A stretch of DNA of 64,000 bases from Candidatus Protochlamydia sp. Lineage in GTDB: Bacteria > Chlamydiota > Chlamydiia > Chlamydiales > Parachlamydiaceae. Where the stretch lies: positions 48,547-112,546 of the forward strand of contig JACDAQ010000053.1 of the NCBI GenBank assembly GCA_013695355.1, read 5' to 3'. Of the stretch, positions 35,561-44,339 are shown one piece after another. The notes under the pieces are model-generated. The model did not search any database and was not told where the DNA came from. It saw only the letters and a program-made list of their open reading frames with translations. Position numbers and translations under genes: made by a program. Position 1 is the first letter of the stretch. Every line of letters begins with the position of its first letter.

Positions 35561-35595
35561 TAAGAACCTGATCATAAATATTGATCGGGTTTTAA
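35561..35595. repeat. Diverged AACCTGATC palindrome
   Basis: Arms AACCTGATCA (35565-35574) and TGATCGGGTT (35582-35591) are inverted copies with one mismatch, centred on an AT-rich loop. It resembles the AGAACCTGTTC repeat family found from 41.6 kb onward and lies at the right-hand edge of the polysaccharide cluster, between the TPR gene start and permease 2. Confidence 0.4.
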
Positions 35596-35673
35596 GATAA
35601 TGGACTGGATAAATTTGTTATGCTATTCTACTCTTTTTGAAAAAAACTTTCTTTTATTTGCTGAAGAGTACCT

Positions 35674-36474
35674 TTGAAGGGGGAATTATTGCTTAAAACG
35701 CTTGTTTTTTACATCTATCTACTTAGAACAAGCATCAAGGCTTCGATCAGTAAAAGAGGAGCTTTTTTGATCGAATCATCTCTCATGGTGGCAAATAATC
35801 TGATATTCTTTACGATCTGGTGGATTTTTTTTCGGCAGTTTAATGACGTGGCAGGATGGAATTTTCAAGATATGCTTATTCTTATGGCAGTAGGAACAGG
35901 AAGCTATGGATTAATGCAAATTTTATTCGGTGGAGTGAAGGACTTGTCAAAAATTATTACTAATGGAGACCTTGACAGCTTTATGACCCAGCCAAAAAAC
36001 CTTCTTCTGCATGTTGTGGGGGCTAAGTCACTGTCCAAAGGATGGGGCCAACTGATGACAGCTTTTATTTTAGTTTTTTTAGGCCAGATAGCCTCTTTGC
36101 AAACCCACCTATTGATCCTCATCAGCATGCTTAGCGGATGCCTGGTTTTTACCTCTGTCAATATTATAGCCCACAGCCTTCCTTTTTGGTTGGGGTCGGT
36201 GGAAGGACTGTCGAAAAAATATTGTGATGCTCTTTTCCTGTTTGCTCTTTATCCAACGAATATCTATTCAGGCTTCATGCAATTAGTCATGTTTACTTTG
36301 ATCCCTGCAGGCATAATTGGCTATCTTCCTGTTGAATTAATCCGTCATTTTTCATGGCTGCAGCTGTTTACTTTAATTGTCAGCGCCCTCAGTTTTTTTT
36401 CACTGGCTTTCATTGTTTTTTACAGAGGCCTCAAAAAATATGAATCAGGCAATAAATTTGGAGCACGATTATGA
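35674..36474 (+). CDS. ABC-2 type exporter permease 2
   Basis: 266 aa from a TTG at 35674. A second TTG at 35689 has a strong AAGGGGG ribosome site 5 bases upstream and may be the true start (261 aa); no early ATG exists. Six membrane segments. The ILMAVGTGSYGLMQILFGGV and ITNGDLDSFMTQPKNLLLHVV blocks match the PF06182-type permease, sister to the gene at 26734. ATPase, permease 1 and permease 2 usually lie together; here the third member is 8 kb away. Its own promoter must lie between 35440 and 35674. It overlaps the next gene by 4 bases. Confidence 0.8.
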   Translation: MKGELLLKTLVFYIYLLRTSIKASISKRGAFLIESSLMVANNLIFFTIWWIFFRQFNDVAGWNFQDMLILMAVGTGSYGLMQILFGGVKDLSKIITNGDLDSFMTQPKNLLLHVVGAKSLSKGWGQLMTAFILVFLGQIASLQTHLLILISMLSGCLVFTSVNIIAHSLPFWLGSVEGLSKKYCDALFLFALYPTNIYSGFMQLVMFTLIPAGIIGYLPVELIRHFSWLQLFTLIVSALSFFSLAFIVFYRGLKKYESGNKFGARL

Positions 36475-36881
36475 AAGAATCCTTTGAACATGTAGCTTTA
36501 ACACTTAAGGGAGGCAAACCGCTTGTCTACACTGCATTATCAAAAACGTTTTTTTACTTCAGAATGCATATCTCACGTTATGTCTTAGAACAGGGGTGCG
36601 TCCCTTTAAACCCTTTTATGCTTTTTGAATATTTTCTGCTTGATGCAGTGGAGAGGGATGTGATTCGGGACGCCAATAATTCGGTTGTTTTACGATCAGA
36701 CCAGCTCTGGGTTTTTGGTCCTATTTCAAATGGGGTTTTGGCAGAAGTTTTAATCGCTAGAAAAAATAAACTACCTATTTTATATTTCAAAATTGATAAC
36801 AAATCTATTATTCCTATTTCACAAAATGAAGTTGAATTAGAAGAGGAAATAAAACAACACAAGGGATTATTCTTTTGTTAA
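36471..36881 (+). CDS. Nucleoside 2-deoxyribosyltransferase-like / DUF4406-like small protein
   Basis: 136 aa. The central SDQLWVFGPISNGVLAEVLIARKNKLPILYF follows the pattern of the nucleoside 2-deoxyribosyltransferase-like superfamily (aDElwvfG...S.GvlaEi.lA...gkPv.Yf), in which the Glu of the Gly-Val-Leu-Ala-Glu helix would be the nucleophile. The N-terminal half (SRYVLEQGCVPLNPFMLFEYFLLD) also fits. Reaction unknown. It overlaps permease 2 by 4 bases (ATGA), so they are co-translated, though a shared role is not obvious. Confidence 0.5.
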   Translation: MKESFEHVALTLKGGKPLVYTALSKTFFYFRMHISRYVLEQGCVPLNPFMLFEYFLLDAVERDVIRDANNSVVLRSDQLWVFGPISNGVLAEVLIARKNKLPILYFKIDNKSIIPISQNEVELEEEIKQHKGLFFC

Positions 36882-36939
36882 TTCAATAAATAAAATATGA
36901 TTTATTTTGATAAAAAATTTTCTATAAAATTGGTGTTTA

Positions 36940-37818
36940 ATGAATTTACAAGTGACAAGATGTGGATCTAGCTATTTGATGTCTAAGTTATTAATTTGGA
37001 GAAATCCACAGGGAAGTGAAGAGGGGTGGTTTTATGGACCGCAGGATAGAGGCAGTCGTGCCATCTTTTTTGGCAAGGTAATAACAGCCGAAGTAGGCTT
37101 TTTTATTTTGGCTACAACTGCCGTGGTAGAAACTGTGGCCTTTTCTGTGCTTTTTGCAGTAGCCTTACCAGTCCGTTCTAATCATGATCAGTTTTACAAA
37201 TGTATGTTTAAGTATTTGCAAAGCAGCAGTTTTACCGTTTTATGGTGTATCGGTGACATCATTCTTAATCCATTTTTTATCAATTTGCTGACGCATGAAT
37301 CTTTTGCACGTGATTGGGTGGGATTATCAACAATTGAAGATTCTCTTTTTGTGTACCGAGCTACTGCAATAAGGGAGTTTCCCCAAGAAAACAATGAAGA
37401 AATTATTAATCAGGGAGCTGCCTTTATTGCCGCTGAAATTTTATTAGATGCAAGTGCTGAAACTTTGGATCTTGTGCAGGGAATGGATCCCGCCATTTTT
37501 ATGTTTGTACTCACAAAAGGGTTATTTATCTATACTTTTGGTTCTAGACGGAATGAAGAATTACCCGATTATTTTAAAACTGAAACTAAAAATGCGATTA
37601 CTAGACTACGGGAAGAAAATTTTTCCATTGAAATTTTACATGAATTAGAGCGTGTCCTTGTCAATCCTAATGAATATGAAGCAGGCTTGCAAAACGCTCA
37701 AGCGCGAGAGGCTTTTAATTCTTTGCGCACAATTGCTTCGGGAGAATTACAAGGGGGGCAGTTCATCACAAGCTGCTGGCAAAAGGCCTGTGAAAGCCTG
37801 GCGAACAATCAAGAATGA
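36940..37818 (+). CDS. Unknown protein with hydrophobic N-terminal half
   Basis: 292 aa. Two or three hydrophobic segments at about residues 45-85 and 105-125; the rest is soluble and acidic, with an Ala-Leu-Glu-rich C-terminal half (TKNAITRLREENFS, ELERVLVNP). No recognised domain. Probably a chlamydia-lineage membrane protein. It is followed by the MenC-like gene with a 4-base overlap. Confidence 0.5.
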   Translation: MNLQVTRCGSSYLMSKLLIWRNPQGSEEGWFYGPQDRGSRAIFFGKVITAEVGFFILATTAVVETVAFSVLFAVALPVRSNHDQFYKCMFKYLQSSSFTVLWCIGDIILNPFFINLLTHESFARDWVGLSTIEDSLFVYRATAIREFPQENNEEIINQGAAFIAAEILLDASAETLDLVQGMDPAIFMFVLTKGLFIYTFGSRRNEELPDYFKTETKNAITRLREENFSIEILHELERVLVNPNEYEAGLQNAQAREAFNSLRTIASGELQGGQFITSCWQKACESLANNQE

Positions 37819-38786
37819 AAATTGCAGCACTCTATCTCTATGCCTATGAAATGTCCCGCTCCGGAATTTTGATCCATCTAGTAGATGAAGGACAAAATAG
37901 CAGTTGGGGAGAAATTGCCCCTCTTCCAAAATGGAGCATGGAGACATTGAAAGAATCTTTGCTTCAGTTAAACTTTAAGCAGAAAAAAATATTAGAAATC
38001 GAATGGACGCTGCTTAATTGGTCATATGAATTAAAAAAACTTAATTTGTTGCCCGCCGTTTCATTTGGGCTTGAATCGGCTATTTTGGCGCTTCTTTGTC
38101 CACTTCCGGAATACACTATTCTAACCAGCGCACTTTTAATGGGATCCCCCCAGGAAATACTGAATCAGGCAGTTTTAAGAAGAAAGGAAGGTTTTACTTC
38201 CGCCAAATTAAAGGTCGGCAACCTTGCACTGGACGAGGCGGCCGATTTAATTCATCAATTAAAAGATCAATTTTATTTACGCATTGATGTCAATAGGGCC
38301 TGGAGGGCAAAAGATTCCCTCCATTTTTTTTCTCAATTTCCATTAGATGCTTTCGATTATGTGGAAGAGCCTTTTGAAAATCCTAATGACCTGAATTTAT
38401 TTACCCATCCTTTAGCAGTGGATGAATCTTTTCCCCAAGACTTGACATTTGAGCAGCTAGAGTCAATGCCTGCATTGAAAGCAATGATTTACAAGCCAAC
38501 GCTGCAAGGTGGAATGCTCGGTTGCCTACAATTGCTTGATTGGACTAAAAAAAGAGGCCTTGATTTAATTTTAAGCAGCAGTTTCGAAAGCGACTTAGGC
38601 CTGGCTTATGTGGGATCAATTGCACACCGTCTATCCCTCTCAGAGCCAGTCGGCATAGGCACCTATCATTTTTTGGAGGATTACCTATGCCAGGATTCGT
38701 TAGGATTTTCTTCTTCTCATGTGACCATTCCAGTCCGCTTGCATCCAATTCTATCCAAATGCCGTTTGTTGACTTTATACGAATAG
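37815..38786 (+). CDS. menC: o-Succinylbenzoate synthase-like enzyme (enolase superfamily)
   Basis: 323 aa. Enolase-superfamily residues are in order: SAKLKVG (the KxKxG-type pair supplying the catalytic Lys), RIDVNRAW (first metal Asp), YVEEPFE (Glu), AVDESFP (Asp/Glu), then IYKPTLQGG (second catalytic Lys) and SSSFESDLGL. This set is typical of OSB synthase, which dehydrates SHCHC in menaquinone synthesis. Dipeptide epimerases and N-succinylamino acid racemases share much of it, so assignment is probable, not certain. No other men genes are near. Confidence 0.65.
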   Translation: MKIAALYLYAYEMSRSGILIHLVDEGQNSSWGEIAPLPKWSMETLKESLLQLNFKQKKILEIEWTLLNWSYELKKLNLLPAVSFGLESAILALLCPLPEYTILTSALLMGSPQEILNQAVLRRKEGFTSAKLKVGNLALDEAADLIHQLKDQFYLRIDVNRAWRAKDSLHFFSQFPLDAFDYVEEPFENPNDLNLFTHPLAVDESFPQDLTFEQLESMPALKAMIYKPTLQGGMLGCLQLLDWTKKRGLDLILSSSFESDLGLAYVGSIAHRLSLSEPVGIGTYHFLEDYLCQDSLGFSSSHVTIPVRLHPILSKCRLLTLYE

Positions 38787-38815
38787 GAACAAATTCGAAT
38801 ACTAGAAAGTAAATA

Positions 38816-39216
38816 AACACAAAGACACAAAGGTGCAAAGACACAGAGCAAAGACGGTCAATTCACCAACATAGTTAACAGTTTGATTCGCGTACATGGG
38901 TAACAGCTATTTTTTGGTAAGGGTAAACCCTGAATAGAAAGATAGGCTGTTAAAATTCATCGGTAACACTTTTTAAATTATATTAGGCTTTAAACTTAAT
39001 AGGTCTGTGAGATTTTTGGAGTAGGTCAAAAACAAGTCATAAATGGTACAATCGGTATAAAATTTTCCCATCAGCTAAACTGATAGATTTTTAAGAAGCA
39101 TTTGAAGAATTTGGCTTACCAAGTGTTACCTATGTGGATGAACAAACATTTACCTATGTTACTGATTGGACCTCTTTTTCGCTCTTTGTGTCTTCGTGCC
39201 TTTGTGTCTTTGTGTT
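38816..39216. mobile_element. Relic of an IS481-like element within CACAAAGACACAAAGG inverted repeats
   Basis: Inverted repeats of 34 and 36 bases bound the stretch: left AACACAAAGACACAAAGG (from 38816), right ending 39216, with a few mismatches. Inside, the plus strand near 39100-39160 encodes FEEFGLPSVTYVDEQ, which resembles the GlP..IrtDNG catalytic segment of IS481-type integrases with the Asp-Asn lost, and near 38860-38920 there is an ACATGGGTAACA motif like IS481 ends. No open frame remains. The outer repeats may belong to a separate repeat family into which the IS inserted. Confidence 0.45.
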
Positions 39217-39296
39217 GCAAAAGATGCCTAACGCATTCTCGTTCATAACCCTTTTAAAAGCACACCGAGGGGGTATGGCAAACAAATTTTATGTTT

Positions 39297-39881
39297 TCAA
39301 GACCTATGATAACACCAGCAATCCACAAGATGGTCGTTCACCATCCCGATCGCCTGCATATACGCATAAATAATCGTAGGGCCTACAAATGTCATGCCTC
39401 TTTTTTTCAAATCTTTTGACAAAGCATCGCTTTCTTGCGTGGTAGCAGGCACTTCTTTTAAATCTTTCCAGTGATTTTTAATAGGTTTGCCATTGACAAA
39501 CTTCCATATGTACTGGTCGAAAGAGCCAAACTCCTTTTGTATTTTTAAAAAAACTAAAGCGTTTTGACGGGCTGCATTGATTTTCAACCTGTTCCGGATA
39601 ATTTGCGGGTTTTCACGCAAAACTTCAAGTTCATGGTCGCTCATGGCTGCAACTTTAACTGGGTCGAAGTGATGAAAGGCTTCTCCATAGCCTTCACGCC
39701 GCTTTAGAATAGTTTCCCAACTTAAACCTGCCTGAGCTCCTTCCAAAATAAGCATTTCAAATAAATGCTGATCATCGTGCACAGGTATTCCCCATTCATT
39801 ATCATGGTAGGACGCATAAAATTCTTTTCCCGAAGCGCCTCCAAAACATCTTTTCTTATCCAATGAACCTATGGCTGCCAT
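39297..39881 (-). CDS. tag: DNA-3-methyladenine glycosylase I
   Basis: 194 aa. Matches Tag throughout: KKRCFGGASGKEFYASYHDNEWGIP (zinc Cys and His), EGAQAGLSWETILKRREGY, the HhH region and VGPTIIYAYMQAIGMVNDHLVDC with the C-terminal His and Cys zinc ligands. It removes 3-methyladenine from alkylated DNA. Monocistronic; the start ATG is at 39881 and the gene ends beside the IS-like relic. Confidence 0.93.
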   Translation of the reverse strand: MAAIGSLDKKRCFGGASGKEFYASYHDNEWGIPVHDDQHLFEMLILEGAQAGLSWETILKRREGYGEAFHHFDPVKVAAMSDHELEVLRENPQIIRNRLKINAARQNALVFLKIQKEFGSFDQYIWKFVNGKPIKNHWKDLKEVPATTQESDALSKDLKKRGMTFVGPTIIYAYMQAIGMVNDHLVDCWCYHRS

Positions 39882-40036
39882 TTTTTCCTTTTTTTATTGC
39901 TATTATGTAAGAAGTGAATTAAATTTACTGTAATTTATCTCAATCATAGATTTCATTTAACTTAAATTTGTATAGAATTTAGTTAAATTCTGATAGGAAT
40001 GATTATCTCTTACATCTAAAAAAAATCGGAGACTTC

Positions 40037-40573
40037 ATGTTAGACGCAATTCAAACAGCTTGCTACAATTATTATCAAGAAATACCTATTAATAGTACAA
40101 GGGCTGTAGCCAGAAGCGCTATTTTGTCTTTTGTAGCTTCGCTAATTATTTCCAACCAACCTCACCAATCAGCTTTAAATTTTTCACGTCCCCTGATGGC
40201 TGCTTCTGTTGGTGCTTTGGCCTCTACGATTAATGCTTTGACCGCCCCTTTTTTTAAATGGATGTTTGGAAATAAAAAATACCACATTCATCAAGAATTA
40301 ATAAGGGTTTTTGTCGATCTTACTCTGACCCAAAGCATTATCAATTATGGCACTTCTCACAAAGTAAATTTATTTGCACCGCACCTTGCGACCAAACTAG
40401 TAAGGTTTTGCAGCTTTTCTGAAAATATTTTTATAAAGATTCCTTTATCAATCCCATCTATTTTAATAAACATCTTTAGTGATAGCGCGGCTAATCGGTA
40501 TAATAATTATTTTCGTACTGAATGGGATCTTGACATCGAAAATGTGAGCCCTTCGGTTTACTTTACAATTTAA
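40037..40573 (+). CDS. Unknown membrane-associated protein, paralogue A
   Basis: 178 aa. Begins MLDAIQTACYNYYQEIPINS; contains hydrophobic segments at about 28-50 and 55-75 (MAASVGALASTINALTAPFF). Ends SPSVYFTI. Shares start (DxIQTACxxYYQ), centre (AASVxxxASxxNALTxPFF) and end (TI) with the next gene, so they are tandem duplicates. No known domain, no clear signal peptide. Possibly an inclusion-membrane-type protein with a bilobed hydrophobic region, but this is speculative. Confidence 0.5.
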   Translation: MLDAIQTACYNYYQEIPINSTRAVARSAILSFVASLIISNQPHQSALNFSRPLMAASVGALASTINALTAPFFKWMFGNKKYHIHQELIRVFVDLTLTQSIINYGTSHKVNLFAPHLATKLVRFCSFSENIFIKIPLSIPSILINIFSDSAANRYNNYFRTEWDLDIENVSPSVYFTI

Positions 40574-40615
40574 GTTAATTCCTTTATCAAAATAGAATTT
40601 TAGAAGGAAAAAAAT

Positions 40616-41137
40616 ATGTTCGATACAATTCAAACCGCCTGCAATGATTATTATCAAGCTCTGCCTCTTAACAGTTTAAGGGCCATTGGTAGAGGCACAA
40701 TTTTTAGTTTTGTTGCTTCAGCCACTGTTTACAATATTGGTGGGGGCCCATTAAATTTTGAGCGTCCAGCCAAAGCAGCTTCTGTCGCTTTTGTTGCATC
40801 CGCAGTTAATGCATTGACGAGCCCTTTTTTTAACTGGATTTTTGCAAACCAGGAATCCAAATTTCCTCAGGAATTCATTCGATTTGTTTGCGATGTTGTC
40901 ATCACTGATCAAGTGATTAATTATGCAATGCCATTCAAAGTCATAACCAAAGAACCGGGGATCGGTGTGATTGTACATATATTTTCCCAGAATATGTGTT
41001 TAAAGCCCCCTCTTTCAGCACTCTGTTGGCTGATCGATATTGTTGATGGAAGAGGAGACGATGTAAGGGGTTTTTGCCAGCAGCGGTTAGGCTTAAATTT
41101 ACGCAATTTGACCCCAGCGACCTATATTACAATTTAA
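40616..41137 (+). CDS. Unknown membrane-associated protein, paralogue B
   Basis: 173 aa, paralogue of the gene 43 bases upstream. Hydrophobic stretches at about 27-45 and 55-75 and again near 120-145. The ATG at 40616 has an AAGG-type ribosome site. It is followed 12 bases later by the GNAT gene, so all three may be in one operon. Function unknown. Confidence 0.5.
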   Translation: MFDTIQTACNDYYQALPLNSLRAIGRGTIFSFVASATVYNIGGGPLNFERPAKAASVAFVASAVNALTSPFFNWIFANQESKFPQEFIRFVCDVVITDQVINYAMPFKVITKEPGIGVIVHIFSQNMCLKPPLSALCWLIDIVDGRGDDVRGFCQQRLGLNLRNLTPATYITI

Positions 41138-41149
41138 AGGAGGTTTACC

Positions 41150-41596
41150 ATGCTGACCAAACAGGATGTAAGCATTAAACTTGTGCCCCATGGCAGCGAT
41201 GCCTATCACGCTATCGTTGCTTTAAGAGAAGAAGTTCTTAGGGCGCCTTTAGGATTAACTATTTCATCTGAAGAGTTGGAACGGGAAAAAAATTATTTTC
41301 ATATTGCCTGCTATCTTGAAGAAGAGTTATGCGGAACAGCGATGATGGTGCCTATGGGAGAAGAGATTAAAATTCAACGCGTAGCGGTTAAAGAGCAAGC
41401 GCAGGGGCATGGAATTGGTTCTGAATTGATGAACTTTTGCGAAATGTTTGCAAGGAATAATGGTTTTAGAGCTCTTTATTGCCATGCTAGAGATAGCGCT
41501 ATAAAATTTTACGCAAAGAATAATTTTGTAGGGGAGGGAGAAATGTTTGACGAACTAGGATTTCCTCATTGGAAGATGCGAAGGCTTATTGACTAA
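41150..41596 (+). CDS. GNAT family N-acetyltransferase
   Basis: 148 aa. Acetyl-CoA loop VKEQAQGHGIGSELM near residue 85-98 (Q-x-x-G-x-G), preceded by strand IKIQRVAV; then FYAKNNFVGEGEMFDELGFPHWKM as in ElaA/YjcF-like members. Transfers acetyl from acetyl-CoA to an amine; acceptor unknown. A strong AAAGGAGG ribosome site precedes the ATG. Confidence 0.85.
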   Translation: MLTKQDVSIKLVPHGSDAYHAIVALREEVLRAPLGLTISSEELEREKNYFHIACYLEEELCGTAMMVPMGEEIKIQRVAVKEQAQGHGIGSELMNFCEMFARNNGFRALYCHARDSAIKFYAKNNFVGEGEMFDELGFPHWKMRRLID

Positions 41597-41603
41597 CTCA
41601 TGT

Positions 41604-41619
41604 CCAAGTGAACACTTGG
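41604..41619. terminator. Short CCAAGTG palindrome after the GNAT gene
   Basis: CCAAGTG-AA-CACTTGG is a compact hairpin immediately past the GNAT stop. It carries the end sequence of the 163-bp MITE-like family (CCAAGTGAA... CACTTGGGTAT) and is probably a minimal remnant, possibly acting as a terminator. Confidence 0.4.
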
Positions 41620-41655
41620 GTATGTCTGGCATCTATTTTTTTAACTGAATAACTC

Positions 41656-41699
41656 AGAACCTGTTCAAAATCTTCGATCGAAGATTTTGAACAGGTTCT
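41656..41699. repeat. Perfect 44-bp palindrome, AGAACCTGTTC family
   Basis: Exactly self-complementary over 44 bases, starting AGAACCTGTTCAAAATC and centred on TCGATCGA. This is the cleanest member of a dispersed family in this window. It lies between the GNAT gene and cydA. Confidence 0.85.
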
Positions 41700-41745
41700 T
41701 AGCACTATAAGCGCGTAAAACCAAACTCATTAAATTTATTGCTTT

Positions 41746-41790
41746 AGAACCTGCTCAAAATTATCCGATGGAAGATTTTGAACAGGTTCT
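41746..41790. repeat. AGAACCTGTTC-family palindrome, second copy
   Basis: 45-base near-palindrome (one arm reads AGAACCTGCTC), 47 bases after the first copy. Both precede cydA. Confidence 0.8.
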
Positions 41791-41857
41791 TAGACTTTTA
41801 TGCTTCCATGCATTACCATCCAAATAAAAATTAATTTAGAGGGTGAAATAAGTCATT

Positions 41858-43252
41858 ATGGAAGTTCTGCTTTTAGCCCGCATTCAGTTTGCCCTAACTA
41901 TCATGTTCCATTACATTTATCCTGTTTTGAGCATTGGACTTGGATTGATTATGGTTATCATTGAGGGACTATACCTAAAAACCAAAAATCCTGTTTATTT
42001 GCGGATGGCTAAGTTTTGGACCAAAGTCTTTGCCCTGACTTTCGCCATTGGAGTGGCCACTGGGATAGTGATGGAATTTGAATTCGGTACAAATTGGGCA
42101 ACCTATTCTCGCTACGTCGGCGATGTGTTTGGTAGTGCTTTAGCGGCTGAGGGAGTCTTTGCCTTTTTCCTGGAGTCGGGTTTTTTAGCGATCGTTCTCT
42201 TTGGGTGGAACCGAGTTAGCGCTAAATTTCATTTTTTTGCTACAGTGATGGTATGCTTAGGCGCCCATTTCAGCGCCATTTGGATTGTAGTGGCCAACTC
42301 CTGGATGCAAACTCCTGCAGGCTTTCATATTGTGGGGGAAGGGCTGACAGCGCGGGCTGAGATCGTTGATTTTTGGAAAATGGTCTTTAACCCCTCTTCA
42401 ATGGTTAGACTTGGACATGTCATTCTCGGCTGCTGGCTTGCAGGGGCCTTTCTTGTTGTTAGCATTTCCTCTTACTATTTGTTAAAAAAAAGGCATCTAG
42501 ATTTTGCCAAAAAATCCATTGGCATTGCGCTATGGGTAGCTTTGATTGCTTCCCTTCTGCAAGGCCTATCAGGAGATAGGAGCGGCAAAGTGATCGCGCA
42601 GCATCAACCGGCAAAGTTAGCCGCTTTGGAAGCGCTCTACCAAACAAATTCTGGAGTTCCGCTTACTTTGTTTGGAATTGTTAATGCTAAAGAACAAAAA
42701 TTAGATTATGCCATCCAGGTCCCAAGGCTGCTCAGTTATTTATCCTTTCAGGATTTTAATGCTGAAATAAAAGGTCTGGACCAATTTCCTAAAGAAGACT
42801 GGCCAAATGTTTCCGTTTTATTTTATGTTTTTCGCCTGATGATCGGGATGTGGGCCCTCATGTTCTTTCTCTCAGTCGCCGGCCTTTACTATTGGTATAA
42901 AGGAACACTAGGGAGCCAGCGCTGGCTTTTATGGCCGATGATCTTGTCAGCGGTTTATCCCCAGCTGGCTAACCAGGCTGGCTGGTATAGCGCCGAATCA
43001 GGACGCTATCCCTGGCTAGTCTATGGCTTATTGCGAATTTCAGAAGGGCTTTCTAAAGCTGTAACGGCTAATCAAGTGTTAGGTTCAATTATTCTTTTCA
43101 TGATCGTTTACACCCTACTTTTTTTCTTATTCATTTATTTGTTAAATCAAAAAGTGAAGCATGGCCCGGAAGAGGAAGGAAGCGATCACTCGACTCCTTA
43201 TCATGGCCTTTATCATCTCATAGAGGATAATAGAAATGATACTTTACTCTAA
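41858..43252 (+). CDS. cydA: Cytochrome bd ubiquinol/menaquinol oxidase subunit I
   Basis: 464 aa, about nine membrane spans. [21 protein letters not shown] holds the heme b595 His; the conserved acidic pair lies in [27 protein letters not shown] is standard. Near the C-terminus [13 protein letters not shown] replaces the usual GRQPW with GRYPW, a variant of the cyanide-insensitive-like branch. The Q-loop is short. With CydB it reduces O2 to water at high affinity. The GAGGGTG site lies somewhat far (about 13 bases) from the ATG. The stop overlaps cydB by 17 bases. Confidence 0.93.
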   Translation: MEVLLLARIQFALTIMFHYIYPVLSIGLGLIMVIIEGLYLKTKNPVYLRMAKFWTKVFALTFAIGVATGIVMEFEFGTNWATYSRYVGDVFGSALAAEGVFAFFLESGFLAIVLFGWNRVSAKFHFFATVMVCLGAHFSAIWIVVANSWMQTPAGFHIVGEGLTARAEIVDFWKMVFNPSSMVRLGHVILGCWLAGAFLVVSISSYYLLKKRHLDFAKKSIGIALWVALIASLLQGLSGDRSGKVIAQHQPAKLAALEALYQTNSGVPLTLFGIVNAKEQKLDYAIQVPRLLSYLSFQDFNAEIKGLDQFPKEDWPNVSVLFYVFRLMIGMWALMFFLSVAGLYYWYKGTLGSQRWLLWPMILSAVYPQLANQAGWYSAESGRYPWLVYGLLRISEGLSKAVTANQVLGSIILFMIVYTLLFFLFIYLLNQKVKHGPEEEGSDHSTPYHGLYHLIEDNRNDTLL

Positions 43253-44267
43253 TCTCGAATTTGGCTGGTTTACGATTTTTGTCATTTTAATCACGGGGTA
43301 CGCGATTCTGGATGGATTTGATCTGGGCGTAGGGATGCTGCATCTATTTGCGAGAAATGACAGCGAGCGGCGCATCATGCTCAATTCGATCGGGCCTGTT
43401 TGGGATGGAAATGAAGTATGGTTTGTGACTGCGGGAGGGGCCTTGTTTGCGGGCTTTCCCGATATTTATGCCACCATGCTGTCCGCCTTTTACCTTCCGG
43501 TGATGGTCCTTTTAAGCGGCTTAATTTTTAGGGCAGTGGCAATTGAATTTCGAAGCAAAGAAAAAATGGCCTGGTGGCGCTGGACCTGGGATATTGCCTT
43601 TTTTTTAGGTAGTTTTTTAATCGCGCTGATTTTAGGGATTATTTTAGGGAATCTCATTCGCGGAATCCCCCTAGATCAACATAAAGAATTCATTGGCACC
43701 TTTCAGGACCTCTTTCATCCTTATGCCATTCTTGTGGGCCTTTTGACGGTCTCTCTTTTTATGATGCACGGCTCCATCTATATTTTAATGAAAACAGAAG
43801 GGGAGCTGCATGACCACATGCGCATCCGCGCAGTTTCATGCATTATCTTTTTTATTATTTGCTATGCTGTAGCGACCATGGCAACATTAATCTACATGCC
43901 GCATATGATCGAGACATTTCAAAACCGCCCTTTTTTCTTTCTCTTTGCCATCATCAATATGATTGCGGTGGCCAATATCCCTAGGGAGATTTATTATGGA
44001 AAGGATGCAAGGGCATTTGCCTGTTCCTGCCTCAACATCATCTGCCTGCTGACTTTGTATGCGATCGGGACTTATCCTAACGTCATTCGCTCGATTGATC
44101 AGCCCGGCCAATTAAGCCTTACTATATATAACTCGGCTTCCTCTACCCTGACCTTGAAAATTCTTTTTCTTATGGCATTCATAGGGGTTCCATTAGTGGT
44201 CTCTTATACCATAGCCATATACTACATTTTTCGTGGAAAAGTAAAAATCGATCCTCATAGTTATTAA
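43236..44267 (+). CDS. cydB: Cytochrome bd oxidase subunit II
   Basis: 343 aa, eight or nine membrane spans. GYAILDGFDLGVGMLH and IGPVWDGNEVWFVTAGGALFAGFPDIYA are the hallmark N-terminal blocks; FMMHGSIYILMKTEGELHD follows. Forms the heterodimer with CydA; overlapping genes show coupling. Downstream there is no strong terminator before the AAA/nuclease gene. Confidence 0.93.
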   Translation: MILYSNLEFGWFTIFVILITGYAILDGFDLGVGMLHLFARNDSERRIMLNSIGPVWDGNEVWFVTAGGALFAGFPDIYATMLSAFYLPVMVLLSGLIFRAVAIEFRSKEKMAWWRWTWDIAFFLGSFLIALILGIILGNLIRGIPLDQHKEFIGTFQDLFHPYAILVGLLTVSLFMMHGSIYILMKTEGELHDHMRIRAVSCIIFFIICYAVATMATLIYMPHMIETFQNRPFFFLFAIINMIAVANIPREIYYGKDARAFACSCLNIICLLTLYAIGTYPNVIRSIDQPGQLSLTIYNSASSTLTLKILFLMAFIGVPLVVSYTIAIYYIFRGKVKIDPHSY

Positions 44268-44339
44268 TGTATTTACCATTTATGTTATGATACCTTTTAC
44301 TACACCCTATATTATTTCAAAAATGGGAAAAAATTAACC

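Noticed and set aside
41656..41790. Considered as a short CRISPR-like array (two similar repeats)
   Set aside because: Only two copies, both perfect or near palindromes, with no spacer regularity and no cas genes; related singles occur elsewhere.
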